From: Paraburkholderia sp. CNPSo 3272
GTDB taxonomy: Bacteria > Pseudomonadota > Gammaproteobacteria > Burkholderiales > Burkholderiaceae
DNA length: 64,000 bases
Assembly (NCBI RefSeq): GCF_024206495.1
Contig: NZ_JAMBPQ010000003.1
Span: 1 to 64,000, forward strand
Direction: 5' to 3'
Shown here: positions 17,108 to 25,795 of the stretch, piece by piece
How positions within the stretch are numbered: the first letter of the stretch is position 1
Layout: every line of letters begins with the position of its first letter
Translations under genes and position numbers: made by a program
The notes under the pieces: model-generated
Told to the model about the DNA's origin: nothing
Database searches by the model: none
The model's input: the letters and a program-made list of their open reading frames with translations, nothing else

Positions 17108-18151
17108 TCACAGATGCGTGACTTGCAGGATGGCCTGCGCGAACTCCTTGGGCGCTTCCTGCGGAAGATTGTGGCCGATGCCGCCATCGAGAGTGCGGTG
17201 CAGATACTTGCCCGTGAACTTCTTCGCGTAAGCGGCCGGCGCGGGATGCGGCGCGCCGTTGGCGTCGCCTTCGAGCGTGATGGTCGGCACGGTGATGGGC
17301 GGAGCGGCCGCGAGACGCTGCTCGAGGCTGTCGTACTTCGCTTCGCCCTGCACGAGCCCGAGGCGCCAGCGGTAGTTGGAGATCACGATGGCCACGTGGT
17401 CCGGATTCTGGAAGGACGCTGCGCTGCGCTCGAAGGTCGCGTCGTCGAAGTTCCATTTCGGCGAGGCGAGCTGCCAGATCAGCTTGTTGAACGCGTCGCG
17501 ATTGGCGGCATAGCCCTGCACGCCGCGCTCGGTCGAGAAGTAGAACTGGTACCACCACTGCAGCTCGGCTTGCGGCGGCAGCGGCTTGCGGTTCGCCTCC
17601 TGGCTGCCGATCAGGTAGCCGCTCACGGAGACCATCCCTTTCACGCGCTCGGGCCACAGCGCCGCGACGATGTTCGCCGTGCGCGCGCCCCAGTCGTAGC
17701 CGCCCAGAACGGCCTGATCGATCTTCAGGGCGTCCATGAACGCGATGAGATCGACGGCGGTGACGGCCTGCTGGCCGTTGCGCGGCGTGTCGTCCGAGAC
17801 AATGTGCGTGCTGCCGTAGCCGCGCAGATACGGCACGAGCACGCGATAGCCCGACGCGGCAAGCATCGGCGCAACTTCGACATAGCTATGGATATCGTAC
17901 GGCCAGCCGTGCAGCAGGATCACCACCGGGCCGTTCTTCGGACCCGCCTCGGCGTAGCCCACATTGAGCAGGCCCGCGTTGACCTGCTTGATCGGGCCGA
18001 ACGAGACGCCGTTGCCCGTGCGCGTGTTGGCTTCACCGCCGCCAGCCGACTGTGCGTGCGCGAGACCGCCGAATGCGAAGTCCGCGAGCGTGAGGCCGGC
18101 AAGCGACGTGCCGAGAAGGCGACGGCGACGGACGTTGACGGGATCTGACAT
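17108..18151 (-). CDS. Tat-exported epoxide-hydrolase-like alpha/beta hydrolase
   Basis: A 347-residue protein. The N-terminus has a Tat signal (RRRRLLG at 9-15, hydrophobic stretch to AHAQ at about 34). The mature protein is an alpha/beta hydrolase with HGW (oxyanion), GGYDWGAR carrying an Asp nucleophile as in epoxide hydrolases and haloalkane dehalogenases, and a C-terminal catalytic His in GGIGHNLP. AAGGAG precedes the ATG at 18151. It heads a two-gene operon with cytochrome P460. Folding in the cytoplasm before export fits Tat. Its promoter has one TGTATC box 20 bases before a TATAAA, as does the sensor kinase gene at 54981. Confidence 0.9.
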   Translation of the reverse strand: MSDPVNVRRRRLLGTSLAGLTLADFAFGGLAHAQSAGGGEANTRTGNGVSFGPIKQVNAGLLNVGYAEAGPKNGPVVILLHGWPYDIHSYVEVAPMLAASGYRVLVPYLRGYGSTHIVSDDTPRNGQQAVTAVDLIAFMDALKIDQAVLGGYDWGARTANIVAALWPERVKGMVSVSGYLIGSQEANRKPLPPQAELQWWYQFYFSTERGVQGYAANRDAFNKLIWQLASPKWNFDDATFERSAASFQNPDHVAIVISNYRWRLGLVQGEAKYDSLEQRLAAAPPITVPTITLEGDANGAPHPAPAAYAKKFTGKYLHRTLDGGIGHNLPQEAPKEFAQAILQVTHL

Positions 18152-18278
18152 GACCACTTCTCCTTGTTGTGCATGCAGGCCGCGCCCGAACGGCTTGGCC
18201 TCGTTGATGAGCCAGCGGCAGCAGATCGTTCGAATCATTCGATCGCGCTCGCGGCGGCAGGCAAAACGCCCCGGTGAA

Positions 18279-18320
18279 TTTATAACCGGGCAGGAAAAGC
18301 GCCATGTATCCCAATGTGTC
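18279..18320 (-). promoter_or_regulatory. Box-activated promoter of the epoxide-hydrolase-like gene
   Basis: Minus strand: tandem box GACACA-TTGG-GATACA at 18320-18305, then exactly 20 bases, then TATAAA at 18284-18279 as -10. There is no good -35 hexamer, so the box probably replaces it. The sensor kinase promoter at 56388-56429 has the same box orientation and the same 20-base spacing. Confidence 0.7.
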
Positions 18321-18409
18321 TGTTGCGAGCGCGTACACAAAACGAATCAAAAAAGCGTCGGCGTGCCAGGACCGATGCGGCGCGAGCGGGATTGCACGAG
18401 CGGCGAGTT

Positions 18410-18486
18410 TGTATCGCAATGTATAAGCTCGGGCCACAGACACATACCCTTGCAAAACGCGGCGTTCATGAAACACGGCAGATACG
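18410..18486 (+). promoter_or_regulatory. Paired TGTATC-type boxes, promoter of DUF4148 copy 2
   Basis: Plus strand: distal box TGTATC-GCAA-TGTATA at 18410-18425 and proximal box GAAACA-CGGCA-GATACG at 18470-18486, 44 bases apart. The stretch GAAACACGGCAGATAC is identical in DUF4148 copy 1. The ATG at 18564 follows 78 bases later. Confidence 0.72.
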
Positions 18487-18563
18487 TGCGGCGGTTGTAA
18501 TGCATCAACGCCGGAACTTGCTGATGACCGGACGGAATTCCAGACCCTTCCCAGGAGAAAGTC

Positions 18564-18812
18564 ATGAACGTATCGAAGCTCGCCGTCGCCTTCGCCGCCA
18601 GCGCCGCAGTCCTCACCGCCGCTCCGGTCTTCGCCGCCATGCCCGCTCAATCGGGCGCGGCGCAACCCGCTGCTCAGCAAGTCCAGGCATGGACGCCCGC
18701 CGGCAATGCGGCCAACGCAAAGATCACGCGTGCACAGGTTCGCCAGGAACTGGTTCAGGCGCAGCACGACGGCCAGCTCGCCGCAATCCAGCAGCTGTAC
18801 CGCGGCAGCTAA
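18564..18812 (+). CDS. DUF4148 secreted protein (copy 2, short)
   Basis: An 82-residue exported protein with a signal peptide (core 6-22, cleavage near AAM) and a degenerate DUF4148 motif ITRAQVRQELVQAQHDG near residues 53-69; the KAGYNP end is missing. It is shorter than copies 1 and 3. CAGGAGAA lies just before the ATG. It is followed by ohr after 40 bases, probably in one transcript, so ohr would fall under the same boxes. Confidence 0.85.
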   Translation: MNVSKLAVAFAASAAVLTAAPVFAAMPAQSGAAQPAAQQVQAWTPAGNAANAKITRAQVRQELVQAQHDGQLAAIQQLYRGS

Positions 18813-18852
18813 TTCATTGTCCCAACGACGCTAACTTCAGGAGATAAACACC

Positions 18853-19275
18853 ATGACTCAGGCAGAAAAAGTGCTGTACACCGGCAAGACCCACACCACC
18901 GGCGGCCGCGACGGCGCGGCCCGCAGCGACGACGGGCGTCTGGACGTGAAACTCTCGCCGCCTGGATCGAGCGCGCCGGGCACGAACCCAGAGCAGATGT
19001 TCGCGGCGGGCTGGTCGGCGTGCTTCATCGGCGCGATGGGCCGCGCGGCCACGAAGCTCGGCACGGCGCTGCCGCGCGACGTGGCGGTCGACGCCGAGAT
19101 CGACCTCGTCAACGCCGACGACGCGTTCAAGCTGCGCGGCCGCCTGAACGTGACCCTGCCGGGCGTCGATCGCGAGACGGCGCAGCGCATCGTCGAAACG
19201 GCACACCAGATCTGCCCGTACTCGAAGGCGACGCGCGGCAACATCGACGTCACGCTCAGCGTGGTCGAGGCGTGA
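18853..19275 (+). CDS. ohr: Organic hydroperoxide resistance protein (OsmC/Ohr family)
   Basis: A 140-residue peroxiredoxin-like thiol peroxidase. The peroxidatic and resolving cysteines are Cys57 (GWSACFIGA) and Cys121 (HQICPYS), at the Ohr spacing. NPEQMFAAG and the ending RGNIDVTLSVV are typical. It reduces organic and fatty-acid hydroperoxides using lipoylated proteins. No ohrR regulator is adjacent; instead it follows DUF4148 copy 2, with CAGGAGATAAACACC before the ATG, suggesting control by the box-bearing promoter upstream. Confidence 0.93.
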   Translation: MTQAEKVLYTGKTHTTGGRDGAARSDDGRLDVKLSPPGSSAPGTNPEQMFAAGWSACFIGAMGRAATKLGTALPRDVAVDAEIDLVNADDAFKLRGRLNVTLPGVDRETAQRIVETAHQICPYSKATRGNIDVTLSVVEA

Positions 19276-19305
19276 TCGAGGCGTGATTGCGTAGCAGTAG
19301 AAAGC

Positions 19306-19338
19306 AAAAAAGCGGGGCGGCTTGCGCGCGCCCCGCTT
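19306..19338 (-). terminator. Intrinsic terminator of the 2-hydroxyacid dehydrogenase gene
   Basis: On the minus strand, AAGCGGGGCG and CGCCCCGCTT form a perfect 10-bp stem (19310-19338) followed by TTTTTT. It lies between convergent genes and may also slow ohr transcription from the other side, where the U-run is poor. Confidence 0.85.
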
Positions 19339-19369
19339 CGCTTTGGCGTGTTGCCGCGGGCGTTACGCC

Positions 19370-20404
19370 TTAGCCGTGCGGCGCTTCCACGAGATTGCCC
19401 GGCGACCCGTTGCGCCAGGCCTCCACATTGCGTAGCGTCGTTTGCGCGATTTCGTTCATCGCCTCGCGCGTGAAGAACGCCTGATGCGACGTGACGATCA
19501 CGTTCGGAAACATCAGGAGACGCGCAAGCACGTCGTCCTGCAGCGGTACATCCGAGTGGTCCTCGAAGAACAGGCCGCCCTCCTCCTCGTACACGTCGAG
19601 GCCGAGGTTCCCCAGCTGGCCGCTCTTGAGCGCATCGACGAGCGCAGTGCTTTCCACGAGGCCGCCGCGGCCGGTATTGATGAGCATAGCGCCGCGCTTC
19701 ATCTTCGCGAGCGCGCGCCGGTCGATCAGATGACGGGTCGCGGGCACGAGCGGGCAATGCAGGCTCACCACGTCGGACTGCGCAAGCAACGTATCGAGCG
19801 GCACATAGCGCGCGCCGAGCGCCAGCAGGTCGGCGGCCGGCGGGCCCGGGTCATGGGCGAGAACCTGCATGCCGAAGCCCCCCATGATGCGTGCAAAACA
19901 CCGGCCGATAATGCCCGTGCCGATCACGCCGGCCGTCTTCCCATGCAGATCGAAACCGAGCAGCCCGGCAAGCGAGAAGTCGCCTTCGCGCGTGCGCGAC
20001 ACGGCGCGCGGCAGCTTGCGGTTGAGCGCGAGGATCAGTCCGACGGCATGCTCGGCCACCGCATGCGGTGAATACGCGGGCACTCTCGCGACGGTGATCC
20101 CAAGACGCTGTGCCGCTACAAGATCGACGTGATTGAAGCCCGCCGAGCGCAGCGCCACGAGTCGCGTGCCGCCCTTGTGGAGGCGCTCGAGCGTGGCGGC
20201 ATCGACCGCATCATTGACGAACGGGCACACCACGTCGTAGCCATCGGCGATCACGGCGGTATCAGCGTCGAGATGCGATTCCTGGTAGTGCAGTTCGTAC
20301 TGGAAAGCGGTGTTCGCCTCCGTGAACGTATCGACGTCGTACTGGCGCGCGCTGAACAGGATCATGCGTGGGCGAGCGGAAGTGGGGATCTGGGTTCCCG
20401 GCAT
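19370..20404 (-). CDS. D-2-hydroxyacid dehydrogenase, D-lactate dehydrogenase-like
   Basis: A 344-residue NAD-dependent dehydrogenase of the LdhA group. The Rossmann motif is GVIGTGIIGR, the substrate arginine sits in INTGRGG or RSAGFNHVD, and the catalytic His is in VTSHQAFFTREA; DVYEEEGGLFFEDHS is characteristic of fermentative D-lactate dehydrogenases. The start has GAGGTCAAC before the ATG. Predicted reaction is pyruvate to D-lactate, in the cytosol. It is monocistronic. Confidence 0.92.
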   Translation of the reverse strand: MPGTQIPTSARPRMILFSARQYDVDTFTEANTAFQYELHYQESHLDADTAVIADGYDVVCPFVNDAVDAATLERLHKGGTRLVALRSAGFNHVDLVAAQRLGITVARVPAYSPHAVAEHAVGLILALNRKLPRAVSRTREGDFSLAGLLGFDLHGKTAGVIGTGIIGRCFARIMGGFGMQVLAHDPGPPAADLLALGARYVPLDTLLAQSDVVSLHCPLVPATRHLIDRRALAKMKRGAMLINTGRGGLVESTALVDALKSGQLGNLGLDVYEEEGGLFFEDHSDVPLQDDVLARLLMFPNVIVTSHQAFFTREAMNEIAQTTLRNVEAWRNGSPGNLVEAPHG

Positions 20405-20640
20405 GTTGACCTCGTGCGAGCTGCGGGGTGTCGGCGCGAACTGCGCGCCGTGATGCGCATGGATGCGCCTTGAACCCGAACGTCAAAGCGTTCGCGTGCG
20501 CCGCGCGGGCATGCATGCGCGCAAGCACATGGTAACAGCAGCCCGGCGAGCGATCGGGGATGAGCGGGCCGGACATAGATGCGGCAACGCCGCGAAGCCT
20601 GCCGGTGCTCGGCAAACTTCGCGGCGTCGTGCCGCGCGCA

Positions 20641-21003
20641 TTACGAGTGAGCGTAGATCGGGCCGAGGCCAACGACGTCCTGGCCGGCCTCATTTGCACT
20701 GGAGGCGTTCGATGCGGCGCGGGAGTGCATGCGGCTGCCTGCTGCGGACGCGCCTCCGGCCACACCGCCGAACGACGACGCAGCTGCGCCGCTTTCGGCA
20801 TTCACTCGCGAGAGCGCGGCTTGCAGGTTCGCGGGGTATTGCGTGTTGTCGCTTGCCGGGTTGTAGCCGGCCTTCTGGAGTTGCACGAGTTCGGCCTTCA
20901 CTTCGGCGCGCGTCACCGGTTGGCTCGACTGGGCGAACGAGAGCGCGGGAACGGCAACGAGGGCAGCAAGAGCAGCGGCGGCGAGCGATTGTGCGAGCTT
21001 CAT
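20641..21003 (-). CDS. DUF4148 secreted protein (copy 3)
   Basis: A 120-residue exported protein with a signal peptide (core 6-22, ending SFAQS), the DUF4148 motif VTRAEVKAEL...KAGYNP and the same LGPIYAHS end as copy 1, of which it is a paralogue. CAGGAGAAA precedes the ATG at 21003. The promoter has the same paired boxes with the same 45-base gap as copy 1. Confidence 0.9.
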   Translation of the reverse strand: MKLAQSLAAAALAALVAVPALSFAQSSQPVTRAEVKAELVQLQKAGYNPASDNTQYPANLQAALSRVNAESGAAASSFGGVAGGASAAGSRMHSRAASNASSANEAGQDVVGLGPIYAHS

Positions 21004-21082
21004 GGTGTTTCTCCTGACGTTGGGTGAGTGGTTGCGCACTGTTGTGTATCAACCTTGCGTAGGAGACATTTGAACGCCGCGA

Positions 21083-21160
21083 TGTATCTGGCTTGTTTGC
21101 GCGCGCGCCCGTTTTTGCAAGCGCGCTTGTCGGACGAACCGCCAGACACAGTGCGATACA
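21083..21160 (-). promoter_or_regulatory. Paired TGTATC-type boxes, promoter of DUF4148 copy 3
   Basis: Minus strand: distal box TGTATC-GCAC-TGTGTC at 21160-21145, proximal box CAAACA-AGCCA-GATACA at 21099-21083, 45 bases apart. CGTTCAAAT follows the proximal box as in copy 1. The box starts are 62 bases apart in both copies. Confidence 0.75.
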
Positions 21161-21253
21161 GGAAGGCGCCTTCTCGTGTGGGCCTGGCAGCTGGCATGCC
21201 AATAAGGGGCGAATCGAAAGCGTTGCTGCACTGCACGCTTAGCCCCTCGCGCC

Positions 21254-21281
21254 TTGCATTCCGCCCTGAAATCCCTATAAT
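21254..21281 (+). promoter_or_regulatory. Sigma-70 promoter of the 40-residue small-protein gene
   Basis: TTGCAT at 21254-21259 and a perfect TATAAT at 21276-21281, 16 bases apart. Transcription should start near 21288, giving a short leader before the ATG at 21324. Confidence 0.75.
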
Positions 21282-21308
21282 AAGGGTTATCCCTTAGGCA
21301 GTAACCCT
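21281..21308 (+). repeat. Overlapping dyads at the start of the small-protein transcript
   Basis: TAAGGG-TTAT-CCCTTA (21281-21296) is a perfect 6-bp dyad overlapping the -10 end and start point. AGGGTTA (21283-21289) also pairs with TAACCCT (21302-21308). The two pairings share bases and exclude each other. This may be a repressor site or a switchable leader hairpin. Confidence 0.6.
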
Positions 21309-21323
21309 AGCAAAGAGGAAATC

Positions 21324-21446
21324 ATGGGTGCAATCGTCGAAAAGCTGACTCAAGTTCTGGCTGCACTGCGTCGTCTTGGCGCCGAAGCGCTGAACCGTCA
21401 TCTCGAATACTGCGAACTGCTCGCAGAAGCTCAGCGCCGCTGGTAA
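21324..21446 (+). CDS. Small helical protein of 40 residues
   Basis: ATG at 21324 to TAA at 21444-21446, with AGAGGAA before the start and a near-consensus promoter upstream. The product begins MGAIVEKLTQVLAALRRLG and ends EAQRRW: a single amphipathic helix with heptad-like leucines, one cysteine (residue 30) and a basic tail. Codon choice and the strong upstream signals argue for a real, well-expressed gene. Function unknown. The transcript could also act as a small RNA. Confidence 0.75.
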   Translation: MGAIVEKLTQVLAALRRLGAEALNRHLEYCELLAEAQRRW

Positions 21447-21469
21447 TAATCGCGCCTGACTGCATCAAG

Positions 21470-21496
21470 CGTCCCTGCCCGTACAAACGAGGGACG
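21470..21496 (+). terminator. Hairpin after the small-protein gene
   Basis: CGTCCCT (21470-21476) and AGGGACG (21490-21496) form a perfect 7-bp stem with a 13-base loop, 23 bases after the stop. No U-run follows, so termination is uncertain. Confidence 0.45.
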
Positions 21497-21989
21497 AGAA
21501 GTAACACGCGGCCGCATCGAGCGGTCGAGTTTTATGCGGCGCCCAGCCAGGCCTCTATTCCGGAGGCATCCGCGCGCGCCGCATCGGGCCGCCATCCTGC
21601 GCGGCCAGAATGTGCGCCGGCCCTGGGCTGCGCTAAGCCACGCAATGCGCGACCGCGTTCGAGCGGTACGCTGCTACGTCCTGTTCGTCCTCGAAGCTCG
21701 CCGCGTCGATGCAGCGAAGGTCGCTCCGTACGTGCTTCCACCACCCTCTTGCCTTTTTGTTGCGACTGCAACGACTCGCCGGTCACGGGGAGTTAGCCAC
21801 GAAGGCCGACGCGCCAAATCCGATTCCTCCATTGCCCCGGGAGCCGCGCAATCAGTGCCCAGCGCCACGTTTGGTGCGTTTTCGCGCCATTCGGGCCGGT
21901 TCGCGCTTTGGGCGGAAAGCGCCTAATCTTGAGGTATCGGCTCTTGCCCCATCTGTGAGCCGGAACGTGCGCCACCTTCCGGACTTCCG
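21497..21989. other. Intergenic region without a convincing gene
   Basis: About 490 bases before the NfeD gene. Short frames exist on both strands but none has a ribosome site or a recognisable domain. No strong promoter was identified for the nfeD-slipin operon. Confidence 0.5.
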
Positions 21990-23522
21990 ATGCGCGATCA
22001 TCGCCCCTCGCATACCGCGGTGCACGACGCGCCGCACGCTCACCCGCACCACCCGCTCACGGCGCGGCTTGCTCGCGCCGTTGTGTTCGTCGCCTTGCTG
22101 GTCGCGTGGGCCGCTCTGGCGGCCGCGCTAGCCATCCCTGCTGCGTTCGCGGCGCCGAGTCCGCCCGTCGTCGTCATGACGGTGAACGGTGCGATCGGGC
22201 CCGCCAGCGCCGATTTCATCGTCCGCTCGCTGGAGCGCGCCGCGCACGAGCGCGCGCCGCTCGCGATCCTGCAACTGGATACGCCCGGCGGCCTCGACAC
22301 GTCGATGCGCCAGATCATCAAGGCGATCCTCGCCTCGCCGGTGCCGGTTGCGACCTTCGTCGCGCCGGGCGGCGCGCGCGCGGCCAGCGCGGGCACCTAT
22401 ATCGTCTACGCAAGCCACTTCGCGGCCATGGCGCCGGGGACGAACCTCGGCGCGGCATCGCCGGTGCAGCTCGGCGTGGGCGGCGGCGGTGGTTTTCCGG
22501 GTGGCCCGCAAGGCGCTCCCGAAACCGCCTCCGCCGCCTCGGCCCCGCACGCCGAGGACAACGAATCGACGGAAGCCCGCAAGGTCATGCACGACTCCGC
22601 CGCCTACATTCGCGGCCTCGCCCAGCTGCGCGGACGCAACGCGGCGTGGGGCGAGCGTGCGGTGCGCGAGGCCGTGAGCCTCTCGGACGAAGAAGCACGC
22701 GACCAGCACGTGATCGATCTGATCGCGCAGGACCCCGCCGACCTCGCGCGCCAGCTCGACGGCCGCACCGTCACCACCACGGCGGGCACGCTGCGCGTCG
22801 CCACCGCGCACGCGCCGCTCGAAGTCGTCGCGCCCGACTGGCGCAACCGCTTTCTCTCGATCGTCGCCGACCCGAACGTCGCGCTGATTCTGCTGACCAT
22901 CGGCATTTACGGACTCTTCTTCGAGTTCGCCAACCCGGGCTTCGTGCTGCCCGGCGTGGCGGGCGCGACCTGCCTGCTGGTGGGTCTCTTCGCCATGCAG
23001 CTGCTGCCCGTGAACTACGCGGGCCTCGGGCTCGTGCTGCTCGGGCTCGCGTGCCTCATCGCGGAGGCATTTCTGCCCACGTTTGGCGTGCTGGGCTTCG
23101 GCGGCATCGTGGCGTTCGCCATCGGCGCGCTCATGCTGATGGACACCAGCGCGCCCGGCTACGGCATCCCCATGCCGCTCATCGCGGGCCTGGCGCTAGG
23201 CGGCGCGGCGTTCGTCGCCACCGTCTCCAGCGTGGCGCTGCGCGCGCGGCGGCGGCCCGTGGTGACCGGCGCGGAGGCGATGGTAGGCGCCACTGGCGAA
23301 GTGATCGACGATGGCCTGCACCCCGACCCGCGGCCCGGCCACGCAGCCTTGTCGACGGGCTGGGCGCGCGTGCACGGCGAGCGTTGGCGTGTGGCATGCG
23401 CCACGCCGCTCGCCGCCGGCAGCCGCGTGCGCGTGAACGCACGCAGCGGTCTCACGCTCACCGTCACCCCGCTGCACGGCGCGGCACACGACAAGGCAAA
23501 CGAGAAGGGAGAACATTCATGA
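21990..23522 (+). CDS. NfeD-family membrane serine protease (long form)
   Basis: A 510-residue protein: His-rich N-terminus, hydrophobic signal or anchor (about 30-54), a ClpP-like protease domain (about 58-290) with [14 protein letters not shown] and the catalytic-serine region [17 protein letters not shown], then four hydrophobic helices (about 295-430) and a C-terminal OB-fold NfeD domain. Homologous archaeal enzymes cleave the hydrophobic end of the partner slipin. Its stop overlaps the slipin start by ATGA, the classical operon. An Ala/Gly/Pro-rich insertion of ~35 residues follows GAASPVQLG. The start lacks a clear ribosome site. Confidence 0.9.
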   Translation: MRDHRPSHTAVHDAPHAHPHHPLTARLARAVVFVALLVAWAALAAALAIPAAFAAPSPPVVVMTVNGAIGPASADFIVRSLERAAHERAPLAILQLDTPGGLDTSMRQIIKAILASPVPVATFVAPGGARAASAGTYIVYASHFAAMAPGTNLGAASPVQLGVGGGGGFPGGPQGAPETASAASAPHAEDNESTEARKVMHDSAAYIRGLAQLRGRNAAWGERAVREAVSLSDEEARDQHVIDLIAQDPADLARQLDGRTVTTTAGTLRVATAHAPLEVVAPDWRNRFLSIVADPNVALILLTIGIYGLFFEFANPGFVLPGVAGATCLLVGLFAMQLLPVNYAGLGLVLLGLACLIAEAFLPTFGVLGFGGIVAFAIGALMLMDTSAPGYGIPMPLIAGLALGGAAFVATVSSVALRARRRPVVTGAEAMVGATGEVIDDGLHPDPRPGHAALSTGWARVHGERWRVACATPLAAGSRVRVNARSGLTLTVTPLHGAAHDKANEKGEHS

Positions 23523-24280
23523 TCGGCTTCACGTTCGGCTTCACAGGTCTTCTGATCGCGCTGCTGGTACTGATCGCCTTATCGTCGATCCGCATCTTCA
23601 AGGAGTACGAACGCGGCGTCGTGTTCATGCTCGGGCGCTTCTGGAAGGTCAAAGGGCCGGGCCTCGTGCTCATCATTCCCGCGATACAGGTGGCGGTACG
23701 CATCGACCTGCGCACCGTAGTGTTCGATGTGCCTTCGCAGGACGTCATCACGCGTGACAACGTTTCGGTGAAGGTGAACGCCGTGGTCTATTTCCGCGTG
23801 GTGGATCCGGAAAAGGCCGTCATTCAGGTCGCGCGCTACATCGACGCGACGAGTCAGCTCGCGCAGACCACGCTGCGCGCCGTGCTCGGCAAGCACGAAC
23901 TCGACGCCCTGCTCGCCGAGCGCGAGCAACTGAACGCCGACATCCAGAAAGTGCTCGACACGCAAACGGACGCGTGGGGCATCAAGGTGTCGAACGTCGA
24001 AATCAAGCACGTGGACCTCAACGAAACGATGATCCGCGCCATTGCCCGCCAGGCCGAAGCCGAACGCGAGCGCCGCGCGAAGGTGATTCACGCGGAAGGC
24101 GAACTGCAGGCGTCCGAAAAATTGCTGCAGGCTGCGCAATGCCTCGCGCGGCAGCCGCAGGCGATGCAACTGCGCTATCTGCAGACGCTCACCACCATTG
24201 CCGCCGACAAGAACTCCACCATCGTTTTCCCGTTGCCGATCGAACTGCTCAACGCGCTGATCGACCGCTTGGCCAGATGA
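23519..24280 (+). CDS. Slipin (stomatin/prohibitin-like SPFH protein)
   Basis: A 253-residue protein with one N-terminal membrane helix (about 6-24) and an SPFH domain: [38 protein letters not shown], then a charged coiled-coil region (about 165-215) for oligomerisation. It forms membrane microdomain scaffolds and is the usual NfeD partner. The ATG overlaps the nfeD stop and GGGAGAA lies just upstream, so the two are translationally coupled. Confidence 0.94.
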   Translation: MIGFTFGFTGLLIALLVLIALSSIRIFKEYERGVVFMLGRFWKVKGPGLVLIIPAIQVAVRIDLRTVVFDVPSQDVITRDNVSVKVNAVVYFRVVDPEKAVIQVARYIDATSQLAQTTLRAVLGKHELDALLAEREQLNADIQKVLDTQTDAWGIKVSNVEIKHVDLNETMIRAIARQAEAERERRAKVIHAEGELQASEKLLQAAQCLARQPQAMQLRYLQTLTTIAADKNSTIVFPLPIELLNALIDRLAR

Positions 24281-24710
24281 TCCGTCCCCTCGGTTTCAAG
24301 CCGTTTGCGCTATCGACACGACGCGGCTGCCGATGCCGATGCCGATGACGCGCCAGGTTGTCAGGCGCTCGGTCGAGTAGCACCAGCATGCGGCAAGCGT
24401 TAGTCAATCAAACGACGGCGACGGGCACATCACGCGTGTACTGAGCACGCATGCACATCTCCCCTGCTCCAGGCGCAAGCCCTAACCCATTGCATCAAAA
24501 AAAGCAGGCTCTCCTGCATCCATTGCACTGACCACATCGTAAATGCACATGAAGACCCCACTCGTCCTGAGACCTTGCCTGCCTTTTACCGAAGGATGAG
24601 CTGTCTTTGTGTCCGCGATTCGGATTACCGCCCCGCGTACGGCTTGCTGTTGTCGGCGCCTGCGTTGCGAATCATGCGGCATCCCTCCACGTCTTGCGAG
24701 GAGTATGGTC
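24281..24710. other. Intergenic region, leader of the ferritin-like gene
   Basis: About 430 bases with no convincing gene. It contains a possible ECF-type promoter at 24515-24544 and a long leader (~165 bases) up to the ferritin-like start. Confidence 0.5.
24515..24544 (+). promoter_or_regulatory. Possible ECF sigma promoter of the ferritin-like gene
   Basis: TGCATC at 24515-24520, 17 bases, then CGTAAAT at 24538-24544. The same TGCATC-N17-CGTA arrangement is found before the fasciclin gene (28612-28641), which sits next to the ECF sigma factor. Two examples only. Confidence 0.4.
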
Positions 24711-25685
24711 ATGTCAGACGATTTATCTGCACAGCTTATCGACGCTTTTGACCGTCGTACCGACCGGCGTCTCAGGCGGCGGCAATTCTTCAGGAATGCC
24801 GGCGGCCTTGGGCTCGGACTGGTCGGCGGAACGATCATCAGCGCGTGCGGCGGCGGCTCGGGCGTCAGCGCCTCGGCCAGCCCCAGCGCGCCAACCGACG
24901 AAGACATCCTGAACTTCGCACTCAATCTGGAATACCTCGAGGCCCAGTTCTATACGTACGCAACGACGGGCGCCGGCTTGCCCGCCGGCATGCTGACCGG
25001 TGCAGGGAACCAGGGGGCCGTGATAGCCGGTCAGCAGGTGCCGTTCCAGGATCCGCTGGTCAAGGCCTACGCCAACGAAATCGCCAATGACGAGCGCGAG
25101 CACGTCGCGTTTCTGCGCAGCGCTCTCGGCTCCGCCGCCGTCGCCCAGCCCGTCATCGATATCAGCGGCACCAATCCGAATGGCGCTTTTTCCGTCGCGG
25201 CGCGCGCAGCCGGCCTGGTCGGCGCCGGCGCCCCGTTCAGTCCCTATGCCAGTGACAACAATTTCCTGCTGGGCGCGTTCATCTTTGAGGACGTCGGGGT
25301 GACGGCCTACCACGGCGCGTCACCGCTGCTTTCGAACAAGACATTCCTGCAGGCCGCGGCGGGCATTCTCGCGACCGAGGCCTATCACGCGGGGCTTGTG
25401 CGTACCTCGCTGTTCGCGAAAGGCCTGGATATGTCCAGCCTGATCACAGCAGCCAATGCGATTTCCGCGGCGCGTGACAGCCTTGATACGGTTGGCAATG
25501 ACGACCAGGGCATCACCGGCACTACGCCCGGTTCCTCCAACATCGTGCCGGTAGACAGCAATGGCATTGCCTTCAGCCGCACGTATGCCGAAGTGCTGAA
25601 CATCGTCTATCTGACGAGCACGATGGCCGTCAAGGGCGGCTTCTTCCCGAATGGCGTGAACGGAACGCTCAACATGAGCGCCTGA
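24711..25685 (+). CDS. Tat-exported ferritin-like domain protein
   Basis: A 324-residue protein. The N-terminus has a Tat motif RRRQFFRNAGG (about 23-33) followed by a hydrophobic stretch ending at ISAC, a possible lipobox. The mature part is a ferritin-like four-helix bundle with carboxylate ligands in NLEYLEAQFY, NDEREHVAFLR and TEAYHAGLVR. Members of this family occur near ECF sigma factors and are thought to bind a di-metal site in the envelope. GAGGAG precedes the ATG at 24711. An Nramp metal transporter follows 110 bases later. Confidence 0.88.
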   Translation: MSDDLSAQLIDAFDRRTDRRLRRRQFFRNAGGLGLGLVGGTIISACGGGSGVSASASPSAPTDEDILNFALNLEYLEAQFYTYATTGAGLPAGMLTGAGNQGAVIAGQQVPFQDPLVKAYANEIANDEREHVAFLRSALGSAAVAQPVIDISGTNPNGAFSVAARAAGLVGAGAPFSPYASDNNFLLGAFIFEDVGVTAYHGASPLLSNKTFLQAAAGILATEAYHAGLVRTSLFAKGLDMSSLITAANAISAARDSLDTVGNDDQGITGTTPGSSNIVPVDSNGIAFSRTYAEVLNIVYLTSTMAVKGGFFPNGVNGTLNMSA

Positions 25686-25795
25686 CGTCAAGGCGCTGAA
25701 GCTTCCGCGGCGGGCGGCCCCTGCGCGACGCCCGCAGGCCCGTCGCCGGAACTCCCTCAGATTCCGAACGCGTGTGACACCGGGAAGGAGATACC

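Noticed and set aside
22106..24280. A long plus-strand frame of 724 codons spanning nfeD and the slipin gene
   Set aside because: Its first two thirds are an out-of-frame reading of nfeD; only the last 253 codons, from 23519, are a real gene.
25686..25795. Manganese (yybP-ykoY type) riboswitch before the Nramp gene
   Set aside because: The 110-base leader lacks the conserved riboswitch loops and a terminator-like stem with U-run.
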